Shown here piece by piece: positions 25,502 to 35,165 of a stretch of 64,000 bases of DNA. This DNA comes from Brenneria salicis ATCC 15712 = DSM 30166 (lineage in GTDB: Bacteria > Pseudomonadota > Gammaproteobacteria > Enterobacterales > Enterobacteriaceae). The position numbers and the translations under genes were made by a program. The stretch lies in NCBI RefSeq assembly GCF_003315515.1, contig NZ_QNRY01000004.1:91434-155433 (forward strand), read 5' to 3'. The notes beneath the pieces are model-generated. The model was not told the origin of the DNA and did no database searches. It saw only the letters and a program-made list of their open reading frames with translations. Numbering within the stretch: position 1 is the stretch's first letter; the number at the start of each line of letters is the position of its first letter.

Positions 25502-25515
25502 CCAAGTAACCGCCA

Positions 25516-26595
25516 ATGAGTGAAAAAACGGAAAAACCCACCAAGAAAAAGCTTGATGACGCACGACGCAAAGGGGAAGTCGGGCAAAGTCAGGACGTAC
25601 CCAAGTTACTGATCTGCGTTGGACTGATCGAGTGCGTGCTGGGGCTGGCGGATAGCACTATGGGAAAGTTGCAGGCGTTGATCGCACTTCCGCTTCAGCG
25701 GCTGAATACACCCTTCGGACTGGCGGCAAAAGAGATATTCCATGAAGCCGCCGCGCTTACGGCACTGTTTTGTATACTGGCGGCGGCGGTTGCCGTATTG
25801 CTGCGTATTGCCGGCGGCTGGCTCCAGTACGGGCCGCTGTTCGCCACCGAAGCGTTAAAGCTCGATCTGAATCGGATAAATCCGATTAATCACATCAAAC
25901 AGATGTTTTCCATGCGTAAGCTGACGGAAATGCTGACCAACATCCTGAAAGCGGCCGTCATCGGCACGGTGTTTTACAAGGTCGTGGTGCCGGAACTGGA
26001 AGCGTTGGTGGAACTGGCTTACGGCGATTTGAACGGATTCTGGCAAGGGGTGAAAGCGCTGTTGACCCGGATCGCCCGCACCACGCTCACCGCGCTGCTG
26101 GTTCTCTCAGTGATGGATTTCGGTCTGCAAAAATACTTTTTCCTCAAACAGCAGCGCATGAGCCATCAGGATCTGCGCAACGAGCACAAGGATTCTGAAG
26201 GCGATCCGCATATGAAAAGCCACCGCAAAGCCCTGGCGAACGAGATGGCGAACCAACCGGCGGAAGAAAAACCCAAAGGACAGGTGGAGGATGCGGATTT
26301 GCTGTTGGTCAACCCCACGCATTATGCGGTGGCGCTTTACTATCGACCAGGAAAAACGCCGCTGCCGCGCATTGTCTGTAAAGCCGAGGATCAGGAGGCC
26401 CGACAATTTATCGCTCAGGCCCAAAAAGCCGAGATCCCGATTATCCGTTTCATCTGGCTGACCCGCACGCTTTATCGCAGCACGCCGGAAGGCCATTACA
26501 TCCCACGCGAAACGCTGCAAGCCGTGGCGCAGGTATACCGTGTTTTACGTCAATTGGAAGCCGATCAAAAAAGGGACATTATCGAGATGGAGTAA
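25516..26595 (+). CDS. hrcU: HrcU (SctU), autocleaving export switch
   Basis: 359 residues of the FlhB/SctU family: charged N-terminus (MSEKTEKPTKKKLDDARRKG), four membrane helices, then a cytosolic domain with the autocleavage motif NPTH at 266-269. Cleavage between Asn and Pro is needed for substrate switching, in concert with HrpP. Last gene of the operon; the next gene converges 29 bp away and no clear terminator is seen between them. Confidence 0.96.
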   Translation: MSEKTEKPTKKKLDDARRKGEVGQSQDVPKLLICVGLIECVLGLADSTMGKLQALIALPLQRLNTPFGLAAKEIFHEAAALTALFCILAAAVAVLLRIAGGWLQYGPLFATEALKLDLNRINPINHIKQMFSMRKLTEMLTNILKAAVIGTVFYKVVVPELEALVELAYGDLNGFWQGVKALLTRIARTTLTALLVLSVMDFGLQKYFFLKQQRMSHQDLRNEHKDSEGDPHMKSHRKALANEMANQPAEEKPKGQVEDADLLLVNPTHYAVALYYRPGKTPLPRIVCKAEDQEARQFIAQAQKAEIPIIRFIWLTRTLYRSTPEGHYIPRETLQAVAQVYRVLRQLEADQKRDIIEME

Positions 26596-26624
26596 TGTCC
26601 GCAGACGCCATCCCATTTTTCTGC

Positions 26625-27911
26625 CTAACGTAGTTGCTTCAGCACATCACTCAGCGTATTCAGAAACACATCGGCATGCTCTTCTTTGAATACCAGCGGC
26701 GGACGAATTTTCAGGATATTGGCGGCGGGACCGGTGGCGCTGATCAACACGCCGCGCCGCCGCATCTCATTCACCACGTTTGCCGCCTGCGTCCCGGCGG
26801 GGATTTTTTGCACCCGATCCGTCACCAGTTCCACCCCGATAAACAACCCGTAAGCACGGATATCGCCCAGCAGCGAAAATTCCCGCCCCAGTTGCGTTAA
26901 CCCCTGATGCAGATAATCGCCGACCCGCTGCGCATTCTGTCGTAACTGTTCTTCACGGATCACCCGCAACACGGCGTGCGCCGCCTGACAGGAAACCGGG
27001 TTGCCGCCGAAGGTGTTGAAGTAACGCACATCGCGGCCAAACGCGTCGAACAGCGCCGAACGCCCGACCAGCCCTGCGATGGGATGACCATTACCCATCG
27101 GTTTCCCCAGACTCACCAAATCGGGGACGACGCCATGCCGCACGAAACCCCACATTTTCTCCCCGGTACGACCAAATCCGGGCTGCACCTCATCGGCGAT
27201 AAACAGTCCTCCGGCCTGACGAATAAGCGCGGCGGCCTGCGCCATCTCCCCTGGCGGCGCGCAGAACACGCCGTCGCTGGAAAAAATGGTATCCACCAAC
27301 AACGCCGCAGGCCGAATGCCTTCCTGTTCCATCTCCGTGAGCGCCGCCCGAATGCTGGCGATAAACTCGCCAGGGTGACGATATTGATTGGGCGCGGCAA
27401 TCAGTTTTACGTGATTGCCGCGCGGCACGCCGCCGCCCAGCGACGGGGAAAGCTCAGCCAACGCGCTGGTCACGCCGTGGTACGCCCAGCGGGTAACCAG
27501 CACGCCGCTGCCGCCGGTAACATGTCGGGCCACGCGCAGCGCTAAATCGTTGGCTTCGCTGCCGGTGCAGGTAAACATCACATTGTTTAGTTCAGGCGGA
27601 AATTCCGTCAGCAGATCTTCGGCAAAATCGACGATGGCCTCATGCAGATAGCGGGTATGGGTATTCAATGCGGCGCTTTGCCGGGCTATCGCCTCGACCA
27701 CCGCCGGATGACAGTGACCGACAGACGCTACGTTGTTGTACACATCCAGATAGCGATTACCCAGATGATCAAATAGCCAGACGCCTTCACCGCGCGCCAC
27801 TTGCAACGGTTGCTCGTAAAACAGGCGGTATCCGCTGCCCAGCACGCGCTGGCGGCGGGACAATAAGTCATTTTTGCCGGTCGTTTTTTGTGACGACGTC
27901 ACTTTACTCAT
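26625..27911 (-). CDS. Class III PLP enzyme, aminotransferase or amine-phosphate phospho-lyase
   Basis: 428 residues from MSKVTSSQKT (GGAGG five bases upstream; the ATG overlaps the kinase stop as ATGA). It is a fold-type I class III PLP enzyme: pyridine-contact Asp240 (LFIADEVQPGFGR) and Schiff-base Lys270 (SLGKPMGNGHP). Its VWLFDHLGNRYLDVYNNVASVGHCHP start resembles the AGXT2L branch (ethanolamine-phosphate and 5-phosphohydroxylysine phospho-lyases), which release ammonia and phosphate to give an aldehyde. The coupling to a small-molecule kinase gene supports phospho-lyase over plain transaminase. Function is inferred and no substrate is proven. Confidence 0.82.
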   Translation of the reverse strand: MSKVTSSQKTTGKNDLLSRRQRVLGSGYRLFYEQPLQVARGEGVWLFDHLGNRYLDVYNNVASVGHCHPAVVEAIARQSAALNTHTRYLHEAIVDFAEDLLTEFPPELNNVMFTCTGSEANDLALRVARHVTGGSGVLVTRWAYHGVTSALAELSPSLGGGVPRGNHVKLIAAPNQYRHPGEFIASIRAALTEMEQEGIRPAALLVDTIFSSDGVFCAPPGEMAQAAALIRQAGGLFIADEVQPGFGRTGEKMWGFVRHGVVPDLVSLGKPMGNGHPIAGLVGRSALFDAFGRDVRYFNTFGGNPVSCQAAHAVLRVIREEQLRQNAQRVGDYLHQGLTQLGREFSLLGDIRAYGLFIGVELVTDRVQKIPAGTQAANVVNEMRRRGVLISATGPAANILKIRPPLVFKEEHADVFLNTLSDVLKQLR

Positions 27912-28990
27912 GTTTCCTCCTGATAGCAGGCCTGTCGCAGCCTTGAGATACACTGCTCGTTGGAATAATTCATTATTTGGTTCAGGCCGCGCCAGCAGCG
28001 CGACAGGTTGCGCAGCAGATAATCCCTATTGGCGGGATAGCGCGAGGCTCGCCATTGCGAAATGGTCATCGTCAACGCCATTCGCGTGGCGATCAGATCC
28101 GGCAACAACGCGATTTCTTTGCTGGTCAACGGCAATTGCCGGTGGTAGGCGGCAACAAACGGCATCACGTATTCAAACGGATCGGCACTGTCGCTTACCT
28201 GATACGCCAGCGCCGTCGCCAGTTCGCATACCAAGGGCGCATGCAACGCATCGCCAAAATCAATCACTCCCGCCACCTGCGTCGGATATTGCGTATTAAC
28301 CAGCACGTTATGCGGGTTGAGATCGTTATGAATAGTCTGGCGGCGCAACGCGATCAACGCAGGCGCAATAAATTCATCATAGCGTTCGAAAATAGGACTG
28401 ATGCGCTGGCGTTGCCGCGCATCCTGTACGAAGGTCAAATAAGGCCGCGCTTGTTCCGCCCGGCTGATATCCCATAACAGTGAACGGTTCGCCGCAGAAT
28501 GAGAAAAATTGCCCAGCGCCCGATCCAGTCGCGCCAGCGTATCGCCCAGATGATGCATCAACGCCACGGACGGAAAAGCCAGGTGCTGCGGCGTACCCTC
28601 AAGGTAACTGACCAGACGAACTCTCAGCGGCTTCCCTGCGATCTCGATGATCAATTCCGCCTGCCGGTCACGCGTCATAACCACCTTGGGGATCGGCAAA
28701 TCCGGCGCCTGCTGTGCAATATGTTGCAATAGCGAGGTCTGAAAATGACTCACCTCTGCCGACTCCGCCGCATTAATCACTTTCAGCATGTAGCGCTGCG
28801 CGGGCGAAACCGTCAGACAGAAGTTCAGATCGCGTTCGCCCTGCAACAGCCTGACCTCGCCGCGCAAACCATACTGTTGCCACGCGATATCCGCCGCCTG
28901 CCGGCAGGAGACTTGCGGAACGGATTGGGTCATCAGATCATCGTCGATAAGCCGCGCATCACACGACGACAGCGGTTGCGGGTTAGACAT
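27908..28990 (-). CDS. APH-fold kinase, hydroxylysine/homoserine-kinase-like
   Basis: About 360 residues from MSNPQPLSSC, overlapping the SDR stop by 8 bp. Protein-kinase-like APH fold: catalytic loop HNDLNPHN (221-228) and metal-binding IDFGD (243-247). The composition and length fit the hydroxylysine kinase group (AGPHD1-like) rather than antibiotic phosphotransferases. Placed directly before a class III PLP enzyme, it probably phosphorylates a hydroxyl on an amino compound that the PLP enzyme then eliminates. Substrate unknown. A longer start (29023) exists but lies inside the SDR gene. Confidence 0.8.
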   Translation of the reverse strand: MSNPQPLSSCDARLIDDDLMTQSVPQVSCRQAADIAWQQYGLRGEVRLLQGERDLNFCLTVSPAQRYMLKVINAAESAEVSHFQTSLLQHIAQQAPDLPIPKVVMTRDRQAELIIEIAGKPLRVRLVSYLEGTPQHLAFPSVALMHHLGDTLARLDRALGNFSHSAANRSLLWDISRAEQARPYLTFVQDARQRQRISPIFERYDEFIAPALIALRRQTIHNDLNPHNVLVNTQYPTQVAGVIDFGDALHAPLVCELATALAYQVSDSADPFEYVMPFVAAYHRQLPLTSKEIALLPDLIATRMALTMTISQWRASRYPANRDYLLRNLSRCWRGLNQIMNYSNEQCISRLRQACYQEET

Positions 28991-29717
28991 GCTGACCTCC
29001 ATTGACGTGAATTTCCGCGCCATTGACGTAGGATGCCCCGGCGGTACACAGGAAATAGATCAGGCTGGCGACTTCCTCCGGCTTACCCAGGCGCTGCATC
29101 GGCACTTGCCGTTCGATGATTTCGCCCGTCCCGGGAGACAGGATCGAGGTTTCAATTTCACCCGGCGCAATAGCATTGACCCGCACTCCGTGCTGGCCGA
29201 AATCAAAAGCCATTTCTCGCGTCAACGCCGACAGCGCGGCTTTGGAGGTGGCATAGGCCGCCCCCGCGAACGGATGAACGCGGGAACCGGCAATCGATGT
29301 CACGTTAATGACGCTCCCTTGCGACGCCTTCAGTTCATCAAACAGGCCATTCGCCAGTAGCGCGCAGGAAAACAGGTTCACATTGAATACCCGCAGCCAG
29401 ATCGCGTAATCGGTGTCACGCACGCCAAGACGACTGCCGTCCGCGCCCTTCGGCGAAATCCCGGCGTTATCCACCAGCGCGTCAAGCCGCCCATCCAGCT
29501 TTTCCTTAATCAACGGCAACGTTTGTTGCAGGCTATCGATATCTTCCAAATCAAGATGAATATGATTCAGCAGCCCTTCCGCCCACGGACAATCATCAAC
29601 CCAGTTCTGGCGCGAAGCAGTGAATATCCGCCAGCCCGCGGCATGGAAATGTTTTACGGTGGCATGCCCAATTCCGCGACTGGCCCCGGTCAGCAGTAAT
29701 GTCTTTTGCTCTGTCAT
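28983..29717 (-). CDS. Short-chain dehydrogenase/reductase (SDR)
   Basis: 244 residues, classical SDR: cofactor motif TGASRGIG (10-17), NAG (84-86), catalytic Ser141, Tyr155 and Lys159 (YATSK), and C-terminal NVNGGQ-like end (HVNGGQHV). First gene of the three-gene unit with the kinase and the PLP enzyme. It may oxidise or reduce a hydroxyl/keto group of the same substrate. Substrate cannot be told from sequence. Confidence 0.85.
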   Translation of the reverse strand: MTEQKTLLLTGASRGIGHATVKHFHAAGWRIFTASRQNWVDDCPWAEGLLNHIHLDLEDIDSLQQTLPLIKEKLDGRLDALVDNAGISPKGADGSRLGVRDTDYAIWLRVFNVNLFSCALLANGLFDELKASQGSVINVTSIAGSRVHPFAGAAYATSKAALSALTREMAFDFGQHGVRVNAIAPGEIETSILSPGTGEIIERQVPMQRLGKPEEVASLIYFLCTAGASYVNGAEIHVNGGQHV

Positions 29718-29753
29718 AGCGTGACCTTCCGGATATTCGATGCATTTGGTGTT

Positions 29754-29763
29754 TGATGCATCA
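29754..29763. promoter_or_regulatory. Palindrome TGATGCATCA upstream of the SDR operon
   Basis: A perfect 10-bp palindrome lies 37 bp upstream of the SDR start. The same palindrome occurs upstream of the substrate-binding protein gene (33423-33432). A shared operator for the two leftward units is a reasonable guess. Confidence 0.45.
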
Positions 29764-29775
29764 TAAAAATTCAGT

Positions 29776-29799
29776 TAAAAAAAGCTGAGAAAGCTCAGC
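29776..29799 (-). terminator. Rho-independent terminator of the ABC transporter operon
   Basis: On the minus strand GCTGAG, loop CTTT, CTCAGC, then seven T. It lies 58 bp beyond the last permease stop and just upstream of the SDR promoter. Confidence 0.85.
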
Positions 29800-29856
29800 C
29801 GCCCGACGCCTCCGGCCAATCAGCGAGAGGCTTGCGATAGATCTATATCGATAACA

Positions 29857-30675
29857 TCAGCGCCCGCTGCGCAGGCGCTCGGAACGACGGCGCAGGATCT
29901 CCATCACAATTAATAAAATCAATGCGGCGCCCACCATCATTGAGGCCGCCGCCGCAATCGTCGGGTCCAGATTCTCACGGATACCGGCGAACATCTGCAA
30001 CGGCAGGGTACGCTGGCGCGGACTGGCGAGAAACAGCGTGACGATCACTTCATCAAACGAGGTGGCGAACGCGAACAACGCGCCGGAGAAAACACCCGGC
30101 GCAATCAGCGGGAACGTCACTTTACGAAAAGCCAGCAATGGCGGCGCACCCAGACTGGCTGCGGCGCGCGTCAGATTCTGATCGTAGTTTTTCAGTACCG
30201 CCGTCACCGTAATCACCACAAACGGCACGCCCAGCATGGCGTGAGCCAGCACCAGACCAAGATAGCTGTTCAGCAGCGATAGCTTGGCGAAGAAGAAGAA
30301 CATCCCGACCGCCACAATCACCACCGGCGCAATCATCGGCGATATCAGCACCGCCATCACCAGCGATTTTCCGCGAAACTCGCCACGCACCAACCCCACC
30401 GAAGCCAGCACGCCAAGCACCGTCGCCAACAACGTCGCCAGCGGCGCAATCAGCAGGCTGTTGCCCAGCGCGCCCAGCCAGGCGCTGGAGTTGAAAAATT
30501 CGTGATACCAGCGCAGGGAAAATCCGGTCAGCGGATAGCTGAGAAATGAACCCGCGTTAAAAGAAAGCGGCACAATCACCAGTACCGGCACAACCAGAAA
30601 TAACAACATGGCCGCGCCATAAAAATTAAAAAAGGTATTCCACAAGCGGATAACTACTTCACCCTGCTGTCTCAT
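29857..30675 (-). CDS. ABC transporter permease (PotC/PotI-type)
   Basis: 272 residues with six membrane helices and the inner-membrane EAA loop (RAAASLGAPPLLAFRKVTFPL). It belongs to the spermidine/putrescine/opine-type import family. GGGGAA precedes the ATG. Second permease of the transporter whose binding protein lies upstream and whose ATPase is encoded at 38.3 kb. Confidence 0.9.
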   Translation of the reverse strand: MRQQGEVVIRLWNTFFNFYGAAMLLFLVVPVLVIVPLSFNAGSFLSYPLTGFSLRWYHEFFNSSAWLGALGNSLLIAPLATLLATVLGVLASVGLVRGEFRGKSLVMAVLISPMIAPVVIVAVGMFFFFAKLSLLNSYLGLVLAHAMLGVPFVVITVTAVLKNYDQNLTRAAASLGAPPLLAFRKVTFPLIAPGVFSGALFAFATSFDEVIVTLFLASPRQRTLPLQMFAGIRENLDPTIAAAASMMVGAALILLIVMEILRRRSERLRSGR

Positions 30676-30702
30676 TTCGTTTCCCCTTGTTTATTCTTTA
30701 CT

Positions 30703-30738
30703 TTTCAGACGGCTGGCCGCAGTGCCCGCCGTCTGAAA
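30703..30738. other. Intergenic hairpin between the two permease genes
   Basis: TTTCAGACGGC and its perfect complement (11 bp) surround a 14-nt loop. No U-run follows on the minus strand; a role in mRNA stability or processing is possible. Confidence 0.5.
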
Positions 30739-30770
30739 TTTATTGCGTCCGACCATCAATAGATGACCGG

Positions 30771-32042
30771 TTAACGCGCCGCGTTTTCCATATTGGTGCG
30801 GGTGATGCGGATGTACACGATGTACAGCAGCGTAACAATGACCAGCAATTGCGTTCCCAACGCCGCCGCCATTCCCCAGTTCATGGTCGTATTGGTGAAG
30901 AAGGCGACGAAATAACTCAACATCTGGTCGCTCGGTCCTCCCAGCAACGCGGGGGTAATGTAGTAACCAATCGCCATCATGAAGACCAACAACGCGCCAG
31001 CCGTGACGCCCGCATAAGTTTGCGGCACATACACACGCCAGAACGCGATAAAGGGATGCGCGCCCAGCGACACCGCCGCACGGACAGAGTTAGGCGAAAT
31101 GCCTTTCATGACCGCATAAAGCGGCAGAATAAAGAACGGCAACAAAATGTGCGTCATGGAAATGTAGACGCCGACCCGGTTAAACACCAATACCAGCGGC
31201 TCATCGATAATGCCGATACTCATCAGCGAGCGGTTGATCAGGCCGCCGGACTGTAATAACACAATCCAACTGGCGGTACGGACGATCAGTGATGTCCAGA
31301 ACGGCAGGAGCACCAGAATCAACAGTAAATTGGCGCGATTGGCGGGCTGCTTCGCCAGCCAGTAAGCCAGCGGATAGCCCAGCCCGACGCACAGCAATGT
31401 CACGATCCCCGCCATCAGCAAGGTACGTAGCAGAACATCGACATACAGCGCCTGTTGAGGCGGCTGGGCGACAATATTCTGCGTTTTGGCATCGACTTTA
31501 TGATCGAACACCGCAAGCAGGTAATAACTGGTAAACGGGCGCGACGCGCGCTCCAGCGTCCGCCAGGTTGAGAGTTCGCCCCATAAGGGCTGTTCGCTGA
31601 TCAGGTGTCCGCGAATATCGCTGCTGCCGTCCGGCGGCAATTTTCGCAGCGTGCGGGTAATCAACGTCCGGTATTCGGAACCTTCGTAACCCAAACGTTT
31701 GGTGATGGTAGGCAGTTTTCCGCCGCTGCGCGCTGCACGTAAATCGCTTATCACCGCCTTGAAGACCGACTCATCCGGGATATCGTCGCCAGACCAGTCG
31801 CGCATCGCCGCAATAGTGGCCGGCATGGTGTCGCGCAGTTCAGGGTTTGAGACGCTTTTTCCCAGAATCGAGATAATGGGGAAGAGGAAACTCACCACAA
31901 TAAAGAGAAATAGTGGCGCAATCAGCAGCATTGAGCGTCTTTTATAAACGACTTGCGCGGCGCGCAATTGCTGCTTCAGTTGGGAATTCCCTTCTTTCTC
32001 GCTGGATGGTGGCGTGGCGGCCAGCATTTCGCTCTGGGACAT
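30771..32042 (-). CDS. ABC transporter permease (PotB/PotH-type) with long periplasmic insert
   Basis: About 423 residues. After the first membrane helix (near residue 40-60) there is an insert of roughly 150 hydrophilic residues, then five more helices and the EAA loop (RAAVSLGAHPFIAFWRVYVPQ). The insert occurs in a subset of polyamine/opine-type permeases. The ATG at 32042 with GGAG nine bases before is preferred over the one six codons upstream. Confidence 0.88.
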   Translation of the reverse strand: MSQSEMLAATPPSSEKEGNSQLKQQLRAAQVVYKRRSMLLIAPLFLFIVVSFLFPIISILGKSVSNPELRDTMPATIAAMRDWSGDDIPDESVFKAVISDLRAARSGGKLPTITKRLGYEGSEYRTLITRTLRKLPPDGSSDIRGHLISEQPLWGELSTWRTLERASRPFTSYYLLAVFDHKVDAKTQNIVAQPPQQALYVDVLLRTLLMAGIVTLLCVGLGYPLAYWLAKQPANRANLLLILVLLPFWTSLIVRTASWIVLLQSGGLINRSLMSIGIIDEPLVLVFNRVGVYISMTHILLPFFILPLYAVMKGISPNSVRAAVSLGAHPFIAFWRVYVPQTYAGVTAGALLVFMMAIGYYITPALLGGPSDQMLSYFVAFFTNTTMNWGMAAALGTQLLVIVTLLYIVYIRITRTNMENAAR

Positions 32043-32204
32043 AGGCTTTATCTCCATCATACTTACGGTATACCCGTCATCTTTTTCACATTGCCACCGG
32101 CCACATCCGTGGCCCTCGTCCCTTCAGGGTCGCTGCAAGCGGTGGTCAAACCGGCTTCCGGCGGATTTATCGGGTATCAAACATCTTTTTATCGCGGTTT
32201 TTTT

Positions 32205-32242
32205 CGCGTCGTTGCCAGAAAGCACATTCCGGCAACGACGCG
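32205..32242. other. 12-bp stem-loop between binding-protein and permease genes
   Basis: CGCGTCGTTGCC and its exact complement lie 68 bp after the binding-protein stop, within a 267-bp spacer. Such hairpins commonly protect the more abundant binding-protein message. The same spacer has a GGTATACCCGTCAT stretch that resembles a dispersed repeat seen in related genomes (from memory, unverified). Confidence 0.55.
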
Positions 32243-32309
32243 GGGGGTGATAATTTTACACTACGGTAAATTTCTCATCCCCCGCGACATCGGCTCAACC
32301 GCCGATGCG

Positions 32310-33356
32310 TTACTGAGCGGACCAGGCGTTAAAACGCTGTTCCAACTCTTCACCGTGATCAATCCAGAACTCGGTATCCACCTGCAAAGCGCTTGCCAGG
32401 TTTTCTGGCGCTGTCGGCAGGTTCTTGGCGACATCAGGCGACAGCATAGTGATGGCTTTCACGTGCGTTGGGCCGTAAGGGATGTTTTCCGCAAATACTT
32501 TCTGATTTTCCGGCAGGTTGGCGAACGCAATGAATTGCTCTGCCAGTGCCTTGTGTTTGGAACCTTTGACGATGGCCCAGCTATCCAGATCGTAGATACT
32601 GTCGGACCAGACGATCCTGAAGTCATGTCCTTCTTTCTGCGCCGACGCTACCCGGCCATTGTAGGCGGACGTCATCACCACATCGCCGGAAACCAGCCAT
32701 TGAACAGGCTGCGCGCCGGATTCCCACCATTGAATATTCGGTTTGATCTGATCCAGTTTTTTGAACGCGCGATCAACGCCGGCCGGCGTCGCCAACACCT
32801 TGTACAAGTCTTCACGTTTCACGCCATCGGCCAACAACGCGATTTCCAGCGTAAATTTGGCGCTTTTACGCAGTGCGCGTTTTCCTGGGTAAGTTTTGAC
32901 ATCCCAGAAATCCGCCCAGCCTTTCGGCGCCTGCGATAATTTTTGCGCGTTGTAAGTCAGCGCCGTCGACCACAGGAAAATACCCGCGCCGCATTCTGAA
33001 ACCGCGCCTTTGACAAACTGGGATTGATCGCCCAGCTTCGACCAGTCGAGCGGTTCAAACAGCCCTTCATTACAGCCGCGCATCAGTTCCGGGCCTTCAA
33101 CTTCCACCACATCCCAGCCAACCTGACCGGTTTCCACCATCGCGCGGATACGCGCCATTTCGCCGTTGTACTCGCCAGCTTCAACCGTGCCTTTACCGGC
33201 AGCGGCAAACGGTTTGTAAAACGCTTTATCCTGCGCGTCCTTGTTCAGGCCGCCAAAGGAAATGACAGTAACGGTTTCCGCCTGAACCTGACTGGCCATC
33301 GCGACAAGAAACGCGGATACCGCAATTTTTTTCAACCTCGTTTTGCTTTTAAACAT
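32310..33356 (-). CDS. Periplasmic substrate-binding protein, PotD/PotF-like
   Basis: About 348 residues. Signal peptide (KIAVSAFLVAMASQVQA) then TVTVISFGGLNKDAQDKAFY, typical of the polyamine/opine-type binding proteins. Conserved downstream stretches include GWDVVEVEGPEL and WWESGAQPVQWLVSGDVVM. The start MFKSKTRLK has AGGAG seven bases upstream; an earlier in-frame ATG is not needed. First gene of the transporter operon. The ligand is probably a small amine or amino acid, in keeping with the neighbouring gabT/gabD. Confidence 0.9.
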   Translation of the reverse strand: MFKSKTRLKKIAVSAFLVAMASQVQAETVTVISFGGLNKDAQDKAFYKPFAAAGKGTVEAGEYNGEMARIRAMVETGQVGWDVVEVEGPELMRGCNEGLFEPLDWSKLGDQSQFVKGAVSECGAGIFLWSTALTYNAQKLSQAPKGWADFWDVKTYPGKRALRKSAKFTLEIALLADGVKREDLYKVLATPAGVDRAFKKLDQIKPNIQWWESGAQPVQWLVSGDVVMTSAYNGRVASAQKEGHDFRIVWSDSIYDLDSWAIVKGSKHKALAEQFIAFANLPENQKVFAENIPYGPTHVKAITMLSPDVAKNLPTAPENLASALQVDTEFWIDHGEELEQRFNAWSAQ

Positions 33357-33700
33357 GGTTTGGCTCCTGGAGAGTGTTGTGTTAGTCAACGAAAAAACGG
33401 CAATTGCACATCAAGCCTTTTTTGATGCATCATGTATCATACACAAAGCATAAATCGTGCCATTTCAGCAATTTTATTAATGTTTCGTCATCCTGACGGG
33501 TGGGAGCAGTGATACAAAGCGTAGTGACGATTGACCAAACGTCCGCACTGTTTTTCTGTTGCTATTCTGCTGCCCTTTTTGCCTTTTAATAGTGCATTCC
33601 ATTATTTAGGCGCACCATGCAGACGCATACGATTTTCATCTGTCGGGCGCCGCCCAACGACTGCGACGCCCGAATTTCCGCTAAGGCGGATCACAGAAAA
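33357..33700. other. 344-bp spacer between gabD and the transporter operon
   Basis: Holds the leftward transporter promoter region with the TGATGCATCA palindrome and an adjacent TGTATCATACA stretch. A small stem (TCCGC, loop TAAG, GCGGA) lies about 20 bp beyond the gabD stop and could end the gabT-gabD transcript. No gene is seen. Confidence 0.55.
33423..33432. promoter_or_regulatory. Palindrome TGATGCATCA upstream of the binding-protein gene
   Basis: The second copy of the 10-bp palindrome, 67 bp upstream of the binding-protein start. It is followed directly by TGTATCATACA, another near-palindrome. Confidence 0.45.
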
Positions 33701-35155
33701 CTACCGGGAAAGATCAACGCAGATATATTTCATTTCCAGATAATCTTCGATACCGAAACGTGAACCTTCTCGCCCCAGACCTGATTGCTTGACGCCGCCG
33801 AATGGCGCGACTTCGTTGGAAATCAGCCCGGTGTTGAGACCAACCATCCCATACTCCAATGCTTCAGGAACGGTCCACTGACGCCGGGCATCGCGGGTAT
33901 AGACATACGCCGCCAGACCAAATTCGGTATCGTTCGCCATCGCAATCACTTCGTCCTCTTCGCTGAACTGGAACAGCGGCGCGACCGGACCAAAGGTTTC
34001 TTCGCGGGCAAAGCGCATCGATTGGGTGACCTCGCCGACGATGGTCGGCATAAAGAACGTGCCGCCCAGTTCATGTGGTTTACCGCCCAACAACAACGTC
34101 GCGCCGTTGGATAGCGCATCCTCGATGTGCTGCTGAACTTTTTCGATCGCATCGGCATCAATCAGCGGCCCTTGCGTCACGCCGGGCTGACTGCCGTCAC
34201 CCACGTTCAGTTTTGCGACTTCCGCGACCAGTTTTTCCACCAGCGCGGGATAAATCCCTTTCTGCACATAAATGCGGTTGGCGCATACGCAGGTTTGTCC
34301 ACTGTTACGGAATTTAGAAGCCAGAATACCTTTTACCGCCAGCTCCAGATCGGCATCGTCAAACACAATGAATGGCGCGTTGCCGCCCAGTTCCAGCGAC
34401 AGTTTTTTCACCGTCGGCGCGCTTTGCGCCATCAGGATCCGCCCCACCTCCGTCGAACCGGTAAAACTCAGCTTACGCACCACCGGGCTGTCGCACAGCA
34501 CTTTGCCAACGGATTTGGCGTCACCGGTAATCACCTGCAACACGCCGCGTGGAATGCCAGCCTGCTGGGACAGTTCCGCCAGCGCCAGTGCGGTAAACGG
34601 CGTCTGCTCAGCCGGTTTGACAATCATGGCGCAACCTGCCGCCAGCGCCGGCGCCACTTTGCGGGTAATCATCGCCGCCGGGAAATTCCACGGCGTAATC
34701 GCCGCGCACACGCCGATCGGCTGTTTGATCACCAGCAGGCGCTGATGCCCTTGCGGTGATTGCAGCACGCTGCCTTCAATACGCTTGGCCTCTTCCGCGA
34801 ACCATTCGATAAACGATGTGGCGTAAGCAATTTCCCCACGCGCTTCCGCCAGCGGTTTGCCCTGTTCCGCCGTCAGCAGCGCGGCCAGATCGTCCTGATT
34901 GTCCATGATCAGACGCGCCCAGGCTTGCAGCGCGGCGGCGCGTTCTTTGCCGGTACGCTGACGCCAGCTTGTCAGCGCCATTTCAGCCGCCGCAATCGCC
35001 TGTTCCGTTTGTTGCGGCGTCACCAAAGGAACGGTTCCCAGAACCTCGCCCGTCGCCGGGTTGGTCACATCCAGACGCGCCTGATCCCGGCTTTCGCACC
35101 ATTCGCCGTCAATCAGGCAATGCTGACGAAATAAATCTTTTTGTTTCAGTTGCAT
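33701..35155 (-). CDS. gabD: Succinate-semialdehyde dehydrogenase
   Basis: 484 residues of the NAD(P)-dependent aldehyde dehydrogenase superfamily, closest in pattern to GabD: catalytic Cys289 (NSGQTCVCANRIYV), general base Glu255 (LELGGNAP), and cofactor loop FTGSTEVG. It oxidises succinate semialdehyde to succinate, feeding the TCA cycle. Ten bases after gabT, so the two are one operon. Confidence 0.92.
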   Translation of the reverse strand: MQLKQKDLFRQHCLIDGEWCESRDQARLDVTNPATGEVLGTVPLVTPQQTEQAIAAAEMALTSWRQRTGKERAAALQAWARLIMDNQDDLAALLTAEQGKPLAEARGEIAYATSFIEWFAEEAKRIEGSVLQSPQGHQRLLVIKQPIGVCAAITPWNFPAAMITRKVAPALAAGCAMIVKPAEQTPFTALALAELSQQAGIPRGVLQVITGDAKSVGKVLCDSPVVRKLSFTGSTEVGRILMAQSAPTVKKLSLELGGNAPFIVFDDADLELAVKGILASKFRNSGQTCVCANRIYVQKGIYPALVEKLVAEVAKLNVGDGSQPGVTQGPLIDADAIEKVQQHIEDALSNGATLLLGGKPHELGGTFFMPTIVGEVTQSMRFAREETFGPVAPLFQFSEEDEVIAMANDTEFGLAAYVYTRDARRQWTVPEALEYGMVGLNTGLISNEVAPFGGVKQSGLGREGSRFGIEDYLEMKYICVDLSR

Positions 35156-35165
35156 AGCATCTCTT

